From: Chlorops oryzae
Taxonomy: Eukaryota > Arthropoda > Insecta > Diptera > Chloropidae
Direction of reading: 5' to 3'
Length of the DNA stretch: 64,000 bases
NCBI GenBank assembly: GCA_020466095.1
Contig: CM035806.1
Location: forward strand, 142,936,934-143,000,933
Positions 46,021 to 56,100 of this stretch are shown piece after piece. A program made the position numbers and the translations under genes. Under the pieces are notes generated by a model, which ran no database searches, was not told the DNA's origin, and saw only the letters and a list, made by a program, of their open reading frames with translations. Position 1 is the stretch's first letter. The number at the start of each line of letters is the position of its first letter.

Positions 46021-47599
46021 AATTTTAATGATGTGTGGCCTTAAGATCTTTTATAATTGCATTTCATTTCGACAAATTATATTTGCGTTCTTCAATTCAT
46101 GCCCTTCATTCGCCGAACGTTGTTCTATTTGAAGAAAGTCAGCCCAGCCAGCCTGCCAGTCAGATCAGATCGGACCAAAGGCGAAATAACCGAAGATGTG
46201 TGCGTGTGCGTGAGTGTGTTGTGTGTGTGTGTGTGTGTGCTAACGAGTGAATTCAACGACCACGTCTATGTATGCATGTCCGTATATACGTGCGCGTTCA
46301 TTGATGTATGCCTCCATATGAATTTATGTTTCGATGCACTCTCCAAGCGCTCATAATGCTATCCCAACGTTTGATTATTTATTTACGAGCAACACAAATA
46401 CATATAAACGCATTCGCACGCACGCATACAATCTAAAAAGGCGGGGGAACGTTCACGCGTTCCATCCATCCACATTCATCATCATGAATTGAAGTACTGG
46501 AAAACAATTACGCACAGTGGGTGATTATCGCTTAACTTAAGCCACAAGAGAGCTGAGCCGCGTCAATGAAGGTCGGATTCGTGGAACGCAAGTGACACAC
46601 AACTACGAAGTAGCGCAATAACAGAATCAGAATCAGAATCAGAATTCCAATCCGAATCCGAATCCGAATCGGAGTCAGAGTCAGAAATTGGATTCGTACT
46701 TGAAGCACAATGGACTTGGTTTTCAATGCTCCAGAACTTCGATGCTTTACCTTGTACATTATAAGCATACTGTGCGGCGCTATTGAATTTGTCAGTCACA
46801 ACGATACGGATATTCAGAGTCCTTCAACGAATATGAGAAAAACTGAGAAGGAAACAAACAAAAAAATTTAAATAAAAATATATAAAAAAAAAAAAAATTA
46901 ACCGCAAAACCGAGCCAAGCAAATGAATTAGTCTCTTTCAATTGAATACGAGGGCATTCTATATATGTACATATGTTTGTATGTATGTATCCTCATATCC
47001 ATGTTTGCAGGTGTTTTTGTAACTATGTGTGTTTGTTTGTGTGTGTTTTTGTCGTATCATTTGTCCCGCAGCATCTGTGTGTGACCGATTGAAAGGGGAG
47101 AAGATGGCGCGGCGTTTCATTTTAATTGAAAAACGGAGCAATTTGCATATTTAACAACATACACACATTTGAAATGGGAGAAAATTGGAAAAAAAATCTG
47201 CTTTTTTTTTTTAATTAAAAGTTCTTCGAAGAGCTCAAAGCAAAAGCGCGAAAGCTCTACAGAGATAAAGACAGTTTTAGACTGCGCGCGCGCGCGTGTG
47301 TGTGTGTGTGTGGGAGCGATTGAAATTGAGTGCGGAGCGGAAATTGAAATCTGAAAAGCGATAAGCCGCACAGTTTGAAGGAAATTGCGGACACATCATT
47401 AAAGATTGTGGCTAATTTTCTTGCTAATTTCGTTGATTTACGCAACTGTCTCTCTTGCTCTATCTCTATCTCTCTCTTCTCGTTTTCTATTCGTGCCTCT
47501 GCACATTCAACTGTCTTTGCGAAGGATTTTAGCTATTTTGATGCGATGAGACTCGGTATGCAGAGCACTTTTAAGGGTACCTCTTGCTAAAATGGTGTC
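46021..47599. other. Non-coding region with simple repeats
   Basis: GT run at about 46218-46240, GAATCA/CGAATC hexamers at about 46620-46685, a CG-then-TG alternating tract at 47284-47312, CT words near 47450-47480. No gene supported. Confidence 0.5.
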
Positions 47600-47806
47600 T
47601 CAACTAAGCTAAATTTTGATTTAAGTGATATAAAAATTCCCAACGGAAACCTAAAAATCAGTGTTCCTGCAGTGTTCCTAGTTAGCACCTATCGAAAAAT
47701 CAACAAAACTTTGAAATAACTTTCAGAGAGGAGTCGCATTTCTTCCCGAACCGGCAAGACCCTTTCAAAACAAAGTTTATATTGAGGCTATCCAAAAGAT
47801 TTCAAA
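47600..47806 (+). repeat. Fragment of the dispersed AT-rich repeat
   Basis: GGAAACCTAAAAATCAGTGTTCC, ACCTATCGAAAAATCAACAAAA and GGCAAGACCCTTT match the end of the copy at 45850-45980 (long words given here only as landmarks of the shared order). Confidence 0.45.
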
Positions 47807-47955
47807 TACAGTGTACTCAATCCTTGCGGACACTTTTTGGGAATGCTCTAGTGTTTCTGCTTCTCAAATAGTTTCCTCTTGAGCGGACAGCTCGGTTAAG
47901 CGGACATTTTTTTCGGTCCCGCAGGCGTTGTCTGCTTAAGAGAGAGTACAGTGTA
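47807..47955. mobile_element. pogo/Tigger-like MITE, second copy
   Basis: TACAGTGTACTC at the left and GAGAGTACAGTGTA at the right, with the same interior words as 12244-12416: GCGGACACTTTTTGGGAATG, TCTCAAATAGTTTCCTCTT, AGCGGACA and CTTAAGAGAGA. The TA dinucleotides serve as target duplication. Non-coding. Confidence 0.65.
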
Positions 47956-48210
47956 ATCGGAAAATGTGAGGACTTTTCTCAAAAACTGTCCCATACAATA
48001 GGTAAAATTAGAATATATTTTATTTTATTAGGTATTTTATTAAAGAGAAGTTGATATATACAGTTCTTTTATGGCCATGAAAATTCTCTACATAGTCTTA
48101 ATTAATGGGCGTGGCATCATATTGTCCGGTTCACCTGACATTTAACACCATTTTACTTGTTTCAATAATTTTTGTACTTATAAATAACGCGAATGAGCTA
48201 TCCAAATTGA
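47956..48210. other. Non-coding sequence
   Basis: Nothing recognised beyond AT-rich spacer. Confidence 0.4.
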
Positions 48211-48456
48211 CAGTGGCGTAGCTAGGCTTGGGCGAAGAGGTCTCGCGATCGAAGGGCCTCGCACAAAGTCAATTGAATGAATGATTTAAATGGACTTAGG
48301 GGCACCGCATAACAATATTTAAGCATAAATCAGACTCCGATGTAAGCGAGCATATGGATTGAAGGATGCAGGCATAGTTCGTAAGTATAAGAAAATGTCA
48401 TAGGGCCTCGCTAGTTCATTTCGCCCACGTCTAGATTACTCCTCGCTACGCCACGG
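48211..48456. mobile_element. hAT-like MITE with CAGTGGCGTAGC end
   Basis: CAGTGGCGTAGC (48211-48222) pairs with GCTACGCCACGG (48445-48456), 11 of 12 positions. The flanking octamers CAAATTGA and CCAATCGG agree at only 5 of 8 positions, so the duplication is decayed or the border slightly off. No coding sequence. Confidence 0.55.
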
Positions 48457-49505
48457 CCAATCGGGAGGAACGGGACTGGAATGCCAAGAGAATTTTCGTA
48501 GCTACATTTACCAACACAATCGAAATCTGACTGCAGTTTCTGAATGTACCTGGTGAATGAGGCAACTCCCTATATTTGGTTTTAGTCGATCTCAATGAGT
48601 GTGGCTGAGAATTAAGTTGCGCTTTTACTTATGGCTATATCTCGGTATTTGAATATGTAAAAAAATGAAAAAAAGTTCAAAAACTATTCAAAAACAATTC
48701 TAAAAAAAATGCAAAAAATTCAAAAAATTCACAGTCAAAAATTCCAAATTAGTTCGATTTAGTATGCCTATTAAAATGTTGAATTGTCAAATTAACAAAA
48801 AAAAAGCCTACTTGAGGGAATAAAATATTCAAAAAGCACAGTTAAATGCAAAAAAAATTCAAAATATTCAATAAATTCAAATAATTCAAAAAAATTCAAA
48901 ATATTCAAAATCCGAGCCTATATCTCGTAATCCGGTCAATATATTATTTTCCTATCTATGACAAAGTTTTAGCTCTAGAACCGAAAAAAATATTTGTAGT
49001 ACTAAGTGATGCCAAAAAAAACTCCATCTATTTAGTTGCTACAAATTGGAAAAATCTCAAAAATTTTAATATTTTTTCACTTCTTTTTAAGAGTTCTGGC
49101 TCATAGCTCCCAAGCTGGTAAGAATTTTTGAAGGATTTTTTTTTATTTTTATTTTATTTAAATGAAGAAAGCAAATAACTGAACAATTTCTTGAAGTCTA
49201 CTAACTCCAAATAAACGCTCCTTGATACAGTTTATCGGGGGAAAAAATTTCAAAAATCTTTCTTTAGAAAATATTTTATCCTTGAATTAATGGAATTTTC
49301 TGCGAAATTTTCCATGTCTCATTGATGTGTGGAGAAAAGTTTTTGCGTTTATTATCTGTCGCCATTGTTAGAGGTTAAGCGGTCAAACAAATCGTATTAA
49401 TGCTATATCGCACTAAATCACATTGCGGTATAAAGGTGACGGTGGGGGTCTAGACTGGCTTGCGGCTGATTCGATTACACAGGTATACAAGGTTTTGGAC
49501 CAGAG
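48457..49505. other. Non-coding AT-rich sequence
   Basis: A-rich with many AAAATTCAAAA-type words at 48660-48910. No gene supported. Confidence 0.45.
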
Positions 49506-50029
49506 ACACACTGCGATAGACGACCCTATGAGGAAGCCTTCTAATTCGTGCTGATTCCGAATCCTGTCGAGCTTATCGCCTACGGATATGGTCAGTCTTG
49601 ATCGAGGAGTCCAGAGATTTTTGCCTGAGCCAAATCGTTAAATACACGCCAGCATATACAAACATACATACATACATACTTAAGAATCTGGCGGCAACAT
49701 GTGGAGCGACGTAAGTACCCTGGGAATTTCAGGCACGTGCAAATAACCGTATTAAAAATCAAAGTTTTGGCAGGCGGGTCTAGATAGATGGAAAAATTCT
49801 TGTTTGAATGACAATTTTTTCATGCAAGGCTTATTAGTGCCTCAATGAGAGTAACAAAATCTCAGTTTTTAGTTTTTAAAATTTTTCATGTACCTACACT
49901 TTTAGGATCAGAATTAATAATATTTAGCAAAAAAACAATACTTTTTTAAAGAAGCTTATATAAACAATCAAATGAATTTAGAAAAACCATTGCAATTCTG
50001 CAAATCGAGATCTATTAATTTCCGATACC
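49506..50029 (+). repeat. ~520-bp direct repeat, left copy
   Basis: Starts ACACACTGCGATAGACGA and includes CCTGTCGAGCTTATCGCC, GAGGAGTCCAGAGATTTTTG, ATACAAACATACATACATAC, GGCGGCAACATGTGGAGC and AGGCACGTGCAAATAA. The same order occurs at 51680-52195. No coding region. Confidence 0.8.
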
Positions 50030-50456
50030 CAAGGCTGGTATTCCAGGTCTTAATACTTTGAATGAAAGAACAATCAATTGAAAAAGTTTTGAGCCTAAAA
50101 CAAAAAAAAATCCGTTGCGTCGTTCTAATTTTATGAGGATTTTCGCTGAAAATGACAAAAACGAATTTTTATTTTTGGTATATTCTTCGCTCGTTCATAG
50201 TATAATATATTTCAGTTCGAATTGTGTATGTTGGTAAAACTGGCTTAAAAACATAAATTAAATTCTATTTTAAACCTATCTTTAAAGCTAAAACCAATTT
50301 AAACTTTAAAAATGAACAGAATTTGAACTGAGCCTTTTATTGTTTACTATCTGTTTCGCGTATAAGGGACCAGCAATAGTCACTCAACATTCCTTCATCC
50401 CAAAAGCCCTTATAATTTTTTTCAATCCTCTGTAGGTCCTGGTGAATGCGCTCTCC
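50016..50456 (+). repeat. ~440-bp inverted repeat, left arm
   Basis: Begins TAATTTCCGATACCCAAGGC and ends GGTGAATGCGCTCTCC. Nearly perfect inverted match to 50854-51293, with a 397-bp central loop. It contains, on minus, the 3' end of the coding remnant and its downstream sequence. Confidence 0.88.
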
Positions 50457-50853
50457 TTGTTCGTCGCTAGTTTTGCCCAAGTTTTCGGGGAAGAAATCCA
50501 AATGTGAGTGGAGAAAATGTATTTTTAGTGACATCCGAACTCCCATTTTTCGATAATTTTTCAAGAGTCCTCCAACTATTTTTATGTAGTTGTCGCTTTT
50601 TTATTTCCCAAAAAATTTCCCACAACGTCTTTAAATGATGACCAAGCAGCTGCTTCTATAGGCGACAGATGTTTCGAAAAGTGTTCATCACGCATGATTT
50701 TTCTGATGTCTGGTCCAATAAAAACACCTTCTTTAATTTTGGCATAGGAAATTTTCGGAAAAAATTTAATCAAATATTGGAAGGCTGGTCCATCTCGCTG
50801 CAGCGCCTTTACGAAATTTTTGAATAGACCCAGCTTGGTGTGTAAAGGAGGTA
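50330..50853 (-). pseudogene. Transposon-type gene remnant, family not named
   Basis: Read on minus from about 50853, the frame encodes LLPPLHTKLGLFKNFVKAL, then AKIKEGVFIGPDIRKIMRDE, then AAWSSFKDVVGNFLG. After a single frame break near 50597 it continues MSLKIHFLHSHLDFFPENLG, SDEQGERIHQDLQRIE and DYCWSLIRETDSKQ before a stop. I recognise this string of motifs from repetitive proteins common in arthropod and cnidarian genomes, but cannot give a formal family name or function. The 5' part is missing. The last ~40 codons are duplicated in the opposite arm, where the frame extends further (KQYKRLSSN...) before a stop. Confidence 0.7.
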
Positions 50854-51293
50854 GGAGAGCGCATTCACCAGGACCTACAGAGGATTGAAAAAAATTATAA
50901 GGGCTTTTGGGATGAAGGAATGTTGAGTGACTATTGCTGGTCCCTTATACGCGAAACAGATAGTAAACAATACAAAAGGCTCAGTTCAAATTCTGTTAAT
51001 TTTTAAAGTTTAAATTGGTTTTAGCTTTAAAGATAGGTTTAAAATAGAATTTAAGTTTTATGTTTTTTAAGCCAGTTTTACCAACATACACAATTCGAAC
51101 TGAAATATACATATGAACGAGCGAAGAATATACCAAAAATAAAAATTCGTTTTTGTCATTTTCAGCGAAAATCCTCATAAAATTAGAACGACGCAACGGA
51201 TTTTTTTTTGTTTTAGGCTCAAAACTTTTTCAATTGATTGTTCTTTCATTCAAAGTATTAAGACCTGGAATACCAGCCTTGGTTCGGAAATTA
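50854..51293 (-). repeat. ~440-bp inverted repeat, right arm
   Basis: Reverse complement of 50016-50456 with few differences. On plus it encodes the C-terminal end of the same gene, from about 50855 (GERIHQDLQRIEKNY..) to a TAA near 51001. Confidence 0.88.
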
Positions 51294-51679
51294 TAACCAT
51301 TTGAATTTCTAGTTTTTAAACAAAATCGCTAAAAATTGGAAATCAGCATCGCGTTTTTTGCCCTATAGCTTCCAAGTTACTGAATCAATTCCAAATTTGT
51401 GTATAAAGGATATGTTGCGTTGTCATTCCTCTTTCATATGAGTGCCAAAACTTTGAAATCGGTTAAGGCATATAGGGTCTACGACCTCATTATTGACATA
51501 GACTATAGGTAAAAATGTCAAAAACCGTTATTTAACGATTTCTCAAAAACTTGACGTGATAGAGAAAAACGGGTACCAGATTCGGAATCAGCACGAAAAA
51601 TTCCTATAGGGTCGCTATCCAGTTTTTCTGGTCCAAAAGTTGGCCTTTATTTGTAAACTTGTGTTATGAGAGGCGGAAA
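51294..51679. other. Spacer between right arm and right direct repeat
   Basis: No gene recognised. Confidence 0.4.
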
Positions 51680-52195
51680 ACACACTGCGATAGACGAGGT
51701 GTGAAAAGCCTTCTAATTGTGCTGGTTGGAGTCCTGTCGAGCTTATCGCCTACGGATATGGTCAGTTTGACGAGGAGTCCAGAGATTTTTGCCTGAGCCA
51801 AACACATACACGCCAGCATATACAAACATACATACATACATACTTAAGAATTGGCGGCAACATGTGGAGCACGAACGTATGTACCTTGGGAATTTCAGGC
51901 ACGTGCAAATAAGTATTAAAAATCAAAGGCGGAGGCAGGGGTCTAGATAGATGAAAAAATTCTTGTTTGTTGAAATTTTTTCATGAAGGCTTATTAAGTG
52001 CCTCAATGAGAGTAACAAAAAATCTCAGTTTTTTAGTTTTTAAAATTTTTTTATGTACCTACACTTTTAGGATCAGAATTAATAATATTTAGTAAAAAAA
52101 AAAAATACTTTTTTAAAGAAGCTTATACTAAACAATCAAAAATTAATTTAGAAAAACCATTGCATTCTGCTCATCGAGATCTTTCATTTGATACC
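51680..52195 (+). repeat. ~520-bp direct repeat, right copy
   Basis: Direct copy of 49506-50029 with scattered small gaps, bordering the palindromic element on the other side. Confidence 0.8.
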
Positions 52196-52863
52196 CATAT
52201 CATAGGTGTTGCTGTAGAAATAATATATCACCATTTTGTAACATCCGCCATTTTGTAACATCCGCCGAATGGCAGCGATTAATAAATCGTATATTGTCAT
52301 CAAAATCAAATATTTGTGCCAAATTTCAGCTCGATAGATTGAGTGGAAGTGATTGAAATATTGATAGCAAGGTTCCGAGTCATTTCGAGTCATTTACTTA
52401 TCAATATGGCAACAGAACGTATTTAAGTTTAGCACCCAAAAGTATGCATTCAAATATTCCGAAGATTTGCAATAGTGACAAATCTAATAATTCTTGTAAG
52501 TTTGCCCATTTGATCACATCTTGAGGGTGGGTTTTGAAAGATGTTCGGATATCTTGAATGCCGTAATGAAGCTCCGTTTATAAACGCTTAAAATTATAAC
52601 AATTGATTTTTACATATTCTTATGCATACCTTCAGGCATTTTTGTGCGACTCGAAAATGTTTTATTTTCTTATAAAATTGGTTTTTTCTAAAGCACCAAG
52701 TAAAGAGGCGTACCGAAACCTTGCTTAGCCAAAAGCTCCGTAAAAGCGGAGAAAAATTACATTAAAAAAATATTAGTGGCTTAGAAGAAAAACACGGTGT
52801 CCACCGCGACCGTGCCCATTTGATAGATGAAAATTGTCGCCAAAGGGAAAGACGAATCGAAAG
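52196..52863. other. Non-coding sequence
   Basis: No gene. A short tandem CCATTTTGTAACATCCGCC occurs twice at 52232-52270. Confidence 0.45.
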
Positions 52864-53131
52864 GAGAGAGAGAGAGGCATTTGCTTACGAAGTGAGGGAG
52901 AGAGAGAGAGAGAGAGGAAGAGAGAGACAGAGAGAGAGAGAGCGAAAGAGAGAGCGAGAGAGAGAGCGAGAGAGAGAGCGAGAGAGAGAGCGAGAGAGAG
53001 AGAGAGCGAGAGAGAGAGCGAGAGAGAGAGAGCGAGAGAGAGAGAGCGGAGAGAGAGAGCGAGAGAGAGAGAGAGAGAGAGAAAGCGAGAGAGAGAGAGC
53101 GAGAGAGAGAGAGCGAGAGAAAGAGAGAGAA
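52864..53131 (+). repeat. AG satellite with GAGAGAGC octamers
   Basis: Almost pure AG with a C every 8-10 bases (GAGAGAGAGC). It creates long frames on both strands that are not genes. Confidence 0.95.
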
Positions 53132-53533
53132 CAGAGCGACATGAATATGTATGCCCATATGGACGGGCCTATTCAAATGTGTGCTTTTGTTTATGTGTGT
53201 GTGTCTATCACTTTTATTGCAAATTAAGTATACCTTATATTGATGTTGAACGATGAACGTTTATGCGGCTATATGTAGGTACATATGTGTATGTCCCTTA
53301 AAAAGCTATTTATGACTATATGGAGAGATCGAAGGCTCCCAATAAGTATGAAAGTGAAGTGATTCAATATTTGGAATCCTTGTTCAACTCAAAGTGGACT
53401 TCCGGGCCAAGGTATTTTCGAATAAATGTTTTCCTTGCTAAGCAATTAAGGTGTCGTCCTCCGCGGTTTATTTGGCGGAGATGCGAGAGACTCTGGGTTC
53501 AACTCCCAGCTCGGGCGTGGATGTTAGTTGTGT
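53132..53533. other. Non-coding spacer with a tRNA-like T-arm
   Basis: CTGGGTTCAACTCCCAG (53497-53513) would fold as a 5-bp stem with a 7-base loop, and TGGCGGAGATGCG lies 25 bases upstream, but no complete cloverleaf can be built. No gene supported. Confidence 0.3.
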
Positions 53534-53842
53534 GTCGTGTGTCGGGAGAGAGAGAGGGAGAGTGAGAGAGAGAGGGAGAGAGGGAGAGAGAGAGAGGGAG
53601 AGAGAGAGAGGGAGAGAGAGAGAGGGAGAGAGAGAGAGGGAGAGAGAGAGAGAGCGAGGGAGAGAGAGAGAGGGAGAGAGGAGAGAGGGAGAGAGGGAGA
53701 GAGAAAGAGGGAGAGAGAAAGAGGGAGAGAGAAAGAGGGAGAGAGAAAGAGGGAGAGAGAAAGAGGGAGAGAGAAAGAGAAAGAGGGAGAGAGAAAGAGG
53801 GAGAGAGAAAAGAAGAGACGGAGAGGGAGAGAAAGAGAGAGT
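53534..53842 (+). repeat. AG satellite with GGGAGAGAG(A)AAGA units
   Basis: The first half has GAGAGAGAGG-type units, the second half GGGAGAGAGAAAGA units of about 14 bp. Separated from the first AG array by 400 bp of non-repeat sequence. Confidence 0.95.
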
Positions 53843-55240
53843 CCTAGGATAATGTCGGATGTCATTTGCGAGTCAATACTTACATAGATTGCAAATAATG
53901 GCACCGTGATCCCCATTCATGGTTATCGCGATAAATAAAAAAGAGATATTGAGCATTTTGATGTCAATTCAAGAAAAATATTGTTCAGCATATTCTCTAA
54001 CATCGCTATTGAAAAACCCGCAAATCTGCCAATTGGTTTACACTGCATATGTGTCTGTGCTTGTGCGTGTGTATGTGTGCGTGTGCTTGTGCGTGTGTGT
54101 GGCTGTGTTCGCTGATGTGAAGGCATTAAACACTTACATCAATTTCCATCGGTCGGTCTTTTTTTATTTGTCTATTCCTCTATTTCGTGTTTTTACAATT
54201 TTTTTTTTTTTTTTTTTTTGTGTCGCTTTTCTCTTGCACATTGAATCTGTCGTTTCTTTTCAATATGTCACCCAAAATGGCTGAAAACGAGACAAGAACA
54301 GGGGCAAAAGATGACAACGACAACAGCCAACAACCTAAAATAGGCCCATGCTAGCGTAGGCCAGGAGGAATGGGAGGAGGCCTGCAACGATTTAATTAAT
54401 GCGAAAATTTGTATAGACATACATCTTGGCTATTTTCATTTTCATTTGCATTTTCATTTTCATTTGCATTTGCATTTTTGCTTTATTATTTGCCTTTCAT
54501 TTTGCTTTATTTTTATATTTATTTTTATTTTTAATTCGATCGAACGCTTGTTGAGTTTTAGTTATGGGCTGCGACGCTGTTGTTCCTGTGGATGGCACTT
54601 GCAATGTCAATAAACTCAAGCAGCTGCTGGCTTTTTAACTCTTCGATTCCCAATGTCACCCGCAGGTGACAAAGGCTTGATATTTCTTTATTCTATACCA
54701 TTTTATTGAAAAATACGAACCGAATTCACATAATCTTCGATGTGGAGTTTAAAGGGCTAAAGAAAAATTATAATCGAAAAGTGATTTTCGAATTTGACGA
54801 ATCCGATCCCAATCCCAATTCATACTACAGTAGGTACGAAGCTTAAGGGAAATGTGCCGCTAGCTGCTCAACAATTCCCGGCTGTAAATTCTGCCTCTAC
54901 GTTGCTAGTTTATATCTTGGGATTAGCTACTAAAGTCTAGCTAGCGTCTTCCTAGTTTGTTAATGCTTCGGAAATCTAGCGCCCAGATAGTCATTTCTAG
55001 CTAGCGCCTAGACCAAAAGTCAATAACTTTGTTTTACATAAAGATTTATTTTCACGTCCCCTTGATGGGGTACCTATAGGTTAAAGTTCTTACCTAGTTC
55101 GCACCTCATTGGCCTCTGCGCAAAGCTGACGCTCAACACACAAAGTACGCGCTTTATACATATTTGCACGAATTTAAACTAAGTGGGAATTATAAAAAAC
55201 ATATTTGTCTCAAATTTTCTCTCTCGGTTCTAGGTCCTCG
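53843..55240. other. Non-coding sequence
   Basis: GTGTGC-type run near 54058-54105, T-run at 54200-54220, CATTTT/CATTTG hexamers at 54428-54480. CTAGCTAGCG words near 54940-55010. No gene supported. Confidence 0.5.
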
Positions 55241-56100
55241 CCATGTAGGAGTGTAGGTCTAACTCTTCTTCTTCCTAATCCCTGCAATGTGTTAGAGCTA
55301 CGCTGCTTCAACATATGCATATAGCATGAGGTGCTGTGGTGAAATGCATTGCCACTTTTATTTTTAATTTTGGGAGATTTTCGCGTACATTACATATAAA
55401 ATATCTACCAAACTCATAAAATGCCACGAAAAGCTTGAAAAACATAAAAATATTCAAGGAAACTCAATATCAAGGAGAAATAGAAATGGATTTTCTAGTC
55501 CTACCCTGTCCACATAACTTTTTGACCACACTGTTTCAGCAAAAGTACTAAATTCTATGTACAATCAAATTCGTAGCCGTAGTCAAAAAATTATGTCAAT
55601 TTATTACAAAATGAAAACATTCGTGCACATTAACCCTAATCTGTTCCTTGTATACGATCGTATACAATTTTTAACTTTCAAATGGAATATAACGACAACC
55701 AGTCAATGTAATATACTGAAAATCGGTCAAATTTTTGTATTTGTAGTATCTTTAAGGATAAAAATAATTGTGTATACGGACGTATACACAAGAACCAATT
55801 CGACGACATTTTGAGGGAACCGATGAGGGTTAAGCAAAAACATAACCTAAAACATTTATTAAAGTTTCAATTATGAACTTTTCAAGCAATATAAAAAAAA
55901 CCGAGCCGACGCCGTGTTTCTTTGATAATTTTCTTGCAAGTGGCATCATAGTGCCACTTTGTGTCTACCCGTATTGTTGTTGGTAGCTTTTTGGTGAATT
56001 TCTCAAAATTGTTGAATTTCCTATACCTGCCTTATGTTGTATTATCCCATCGCGGCAGAGCCTTTTCGACGTCGACAGTTAGACCTACACTCCTACATGG
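55241..56100. repeat. Segment framed by a 23-bp perfect inverted repeat
   Basis: 55241-55263 (starting CCATGTAGGAGTGTAGG) is the exact complement of 56078-56100. It lies within CTAGCTAG-rich sequence on both outer sides (54940-55010 and 56110-56170). It may be an element that contains the piggyBac-like MITE, or a local inversion. No target duplication was identified. Confidence 0.55.
55630..55833. mobile_element. piggyBac-like MITE, 196 bp, with TTAA flanks
   Basis: TTAA at 55630-55633 and 55830-55833. The TIRs CCCTAATCTGTTCC and GGAACCGATGAGGG match at 12 of 14 positions. Each end carries a palindrome: TTGTATACGATCGTATACAA (55648-55667, perfect) and TTGTGTATACG/CGTATACACAA around GA (about 55769-55792). 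No coding sequence. Confidence 0.8.

Noticed and set aside
52781..53256. Long frames over the AG satellites (also 53451-53916)
   Set aside because: Translation of simple repeats, with the same pattern in several frames.
53440..53525. tRNA or tRNA-derived SINE
   Set aside because: A T-arm-like hairpin and a box-A-like word exist but the spacing is too short and no anticodon or acceptor stem can be formed.
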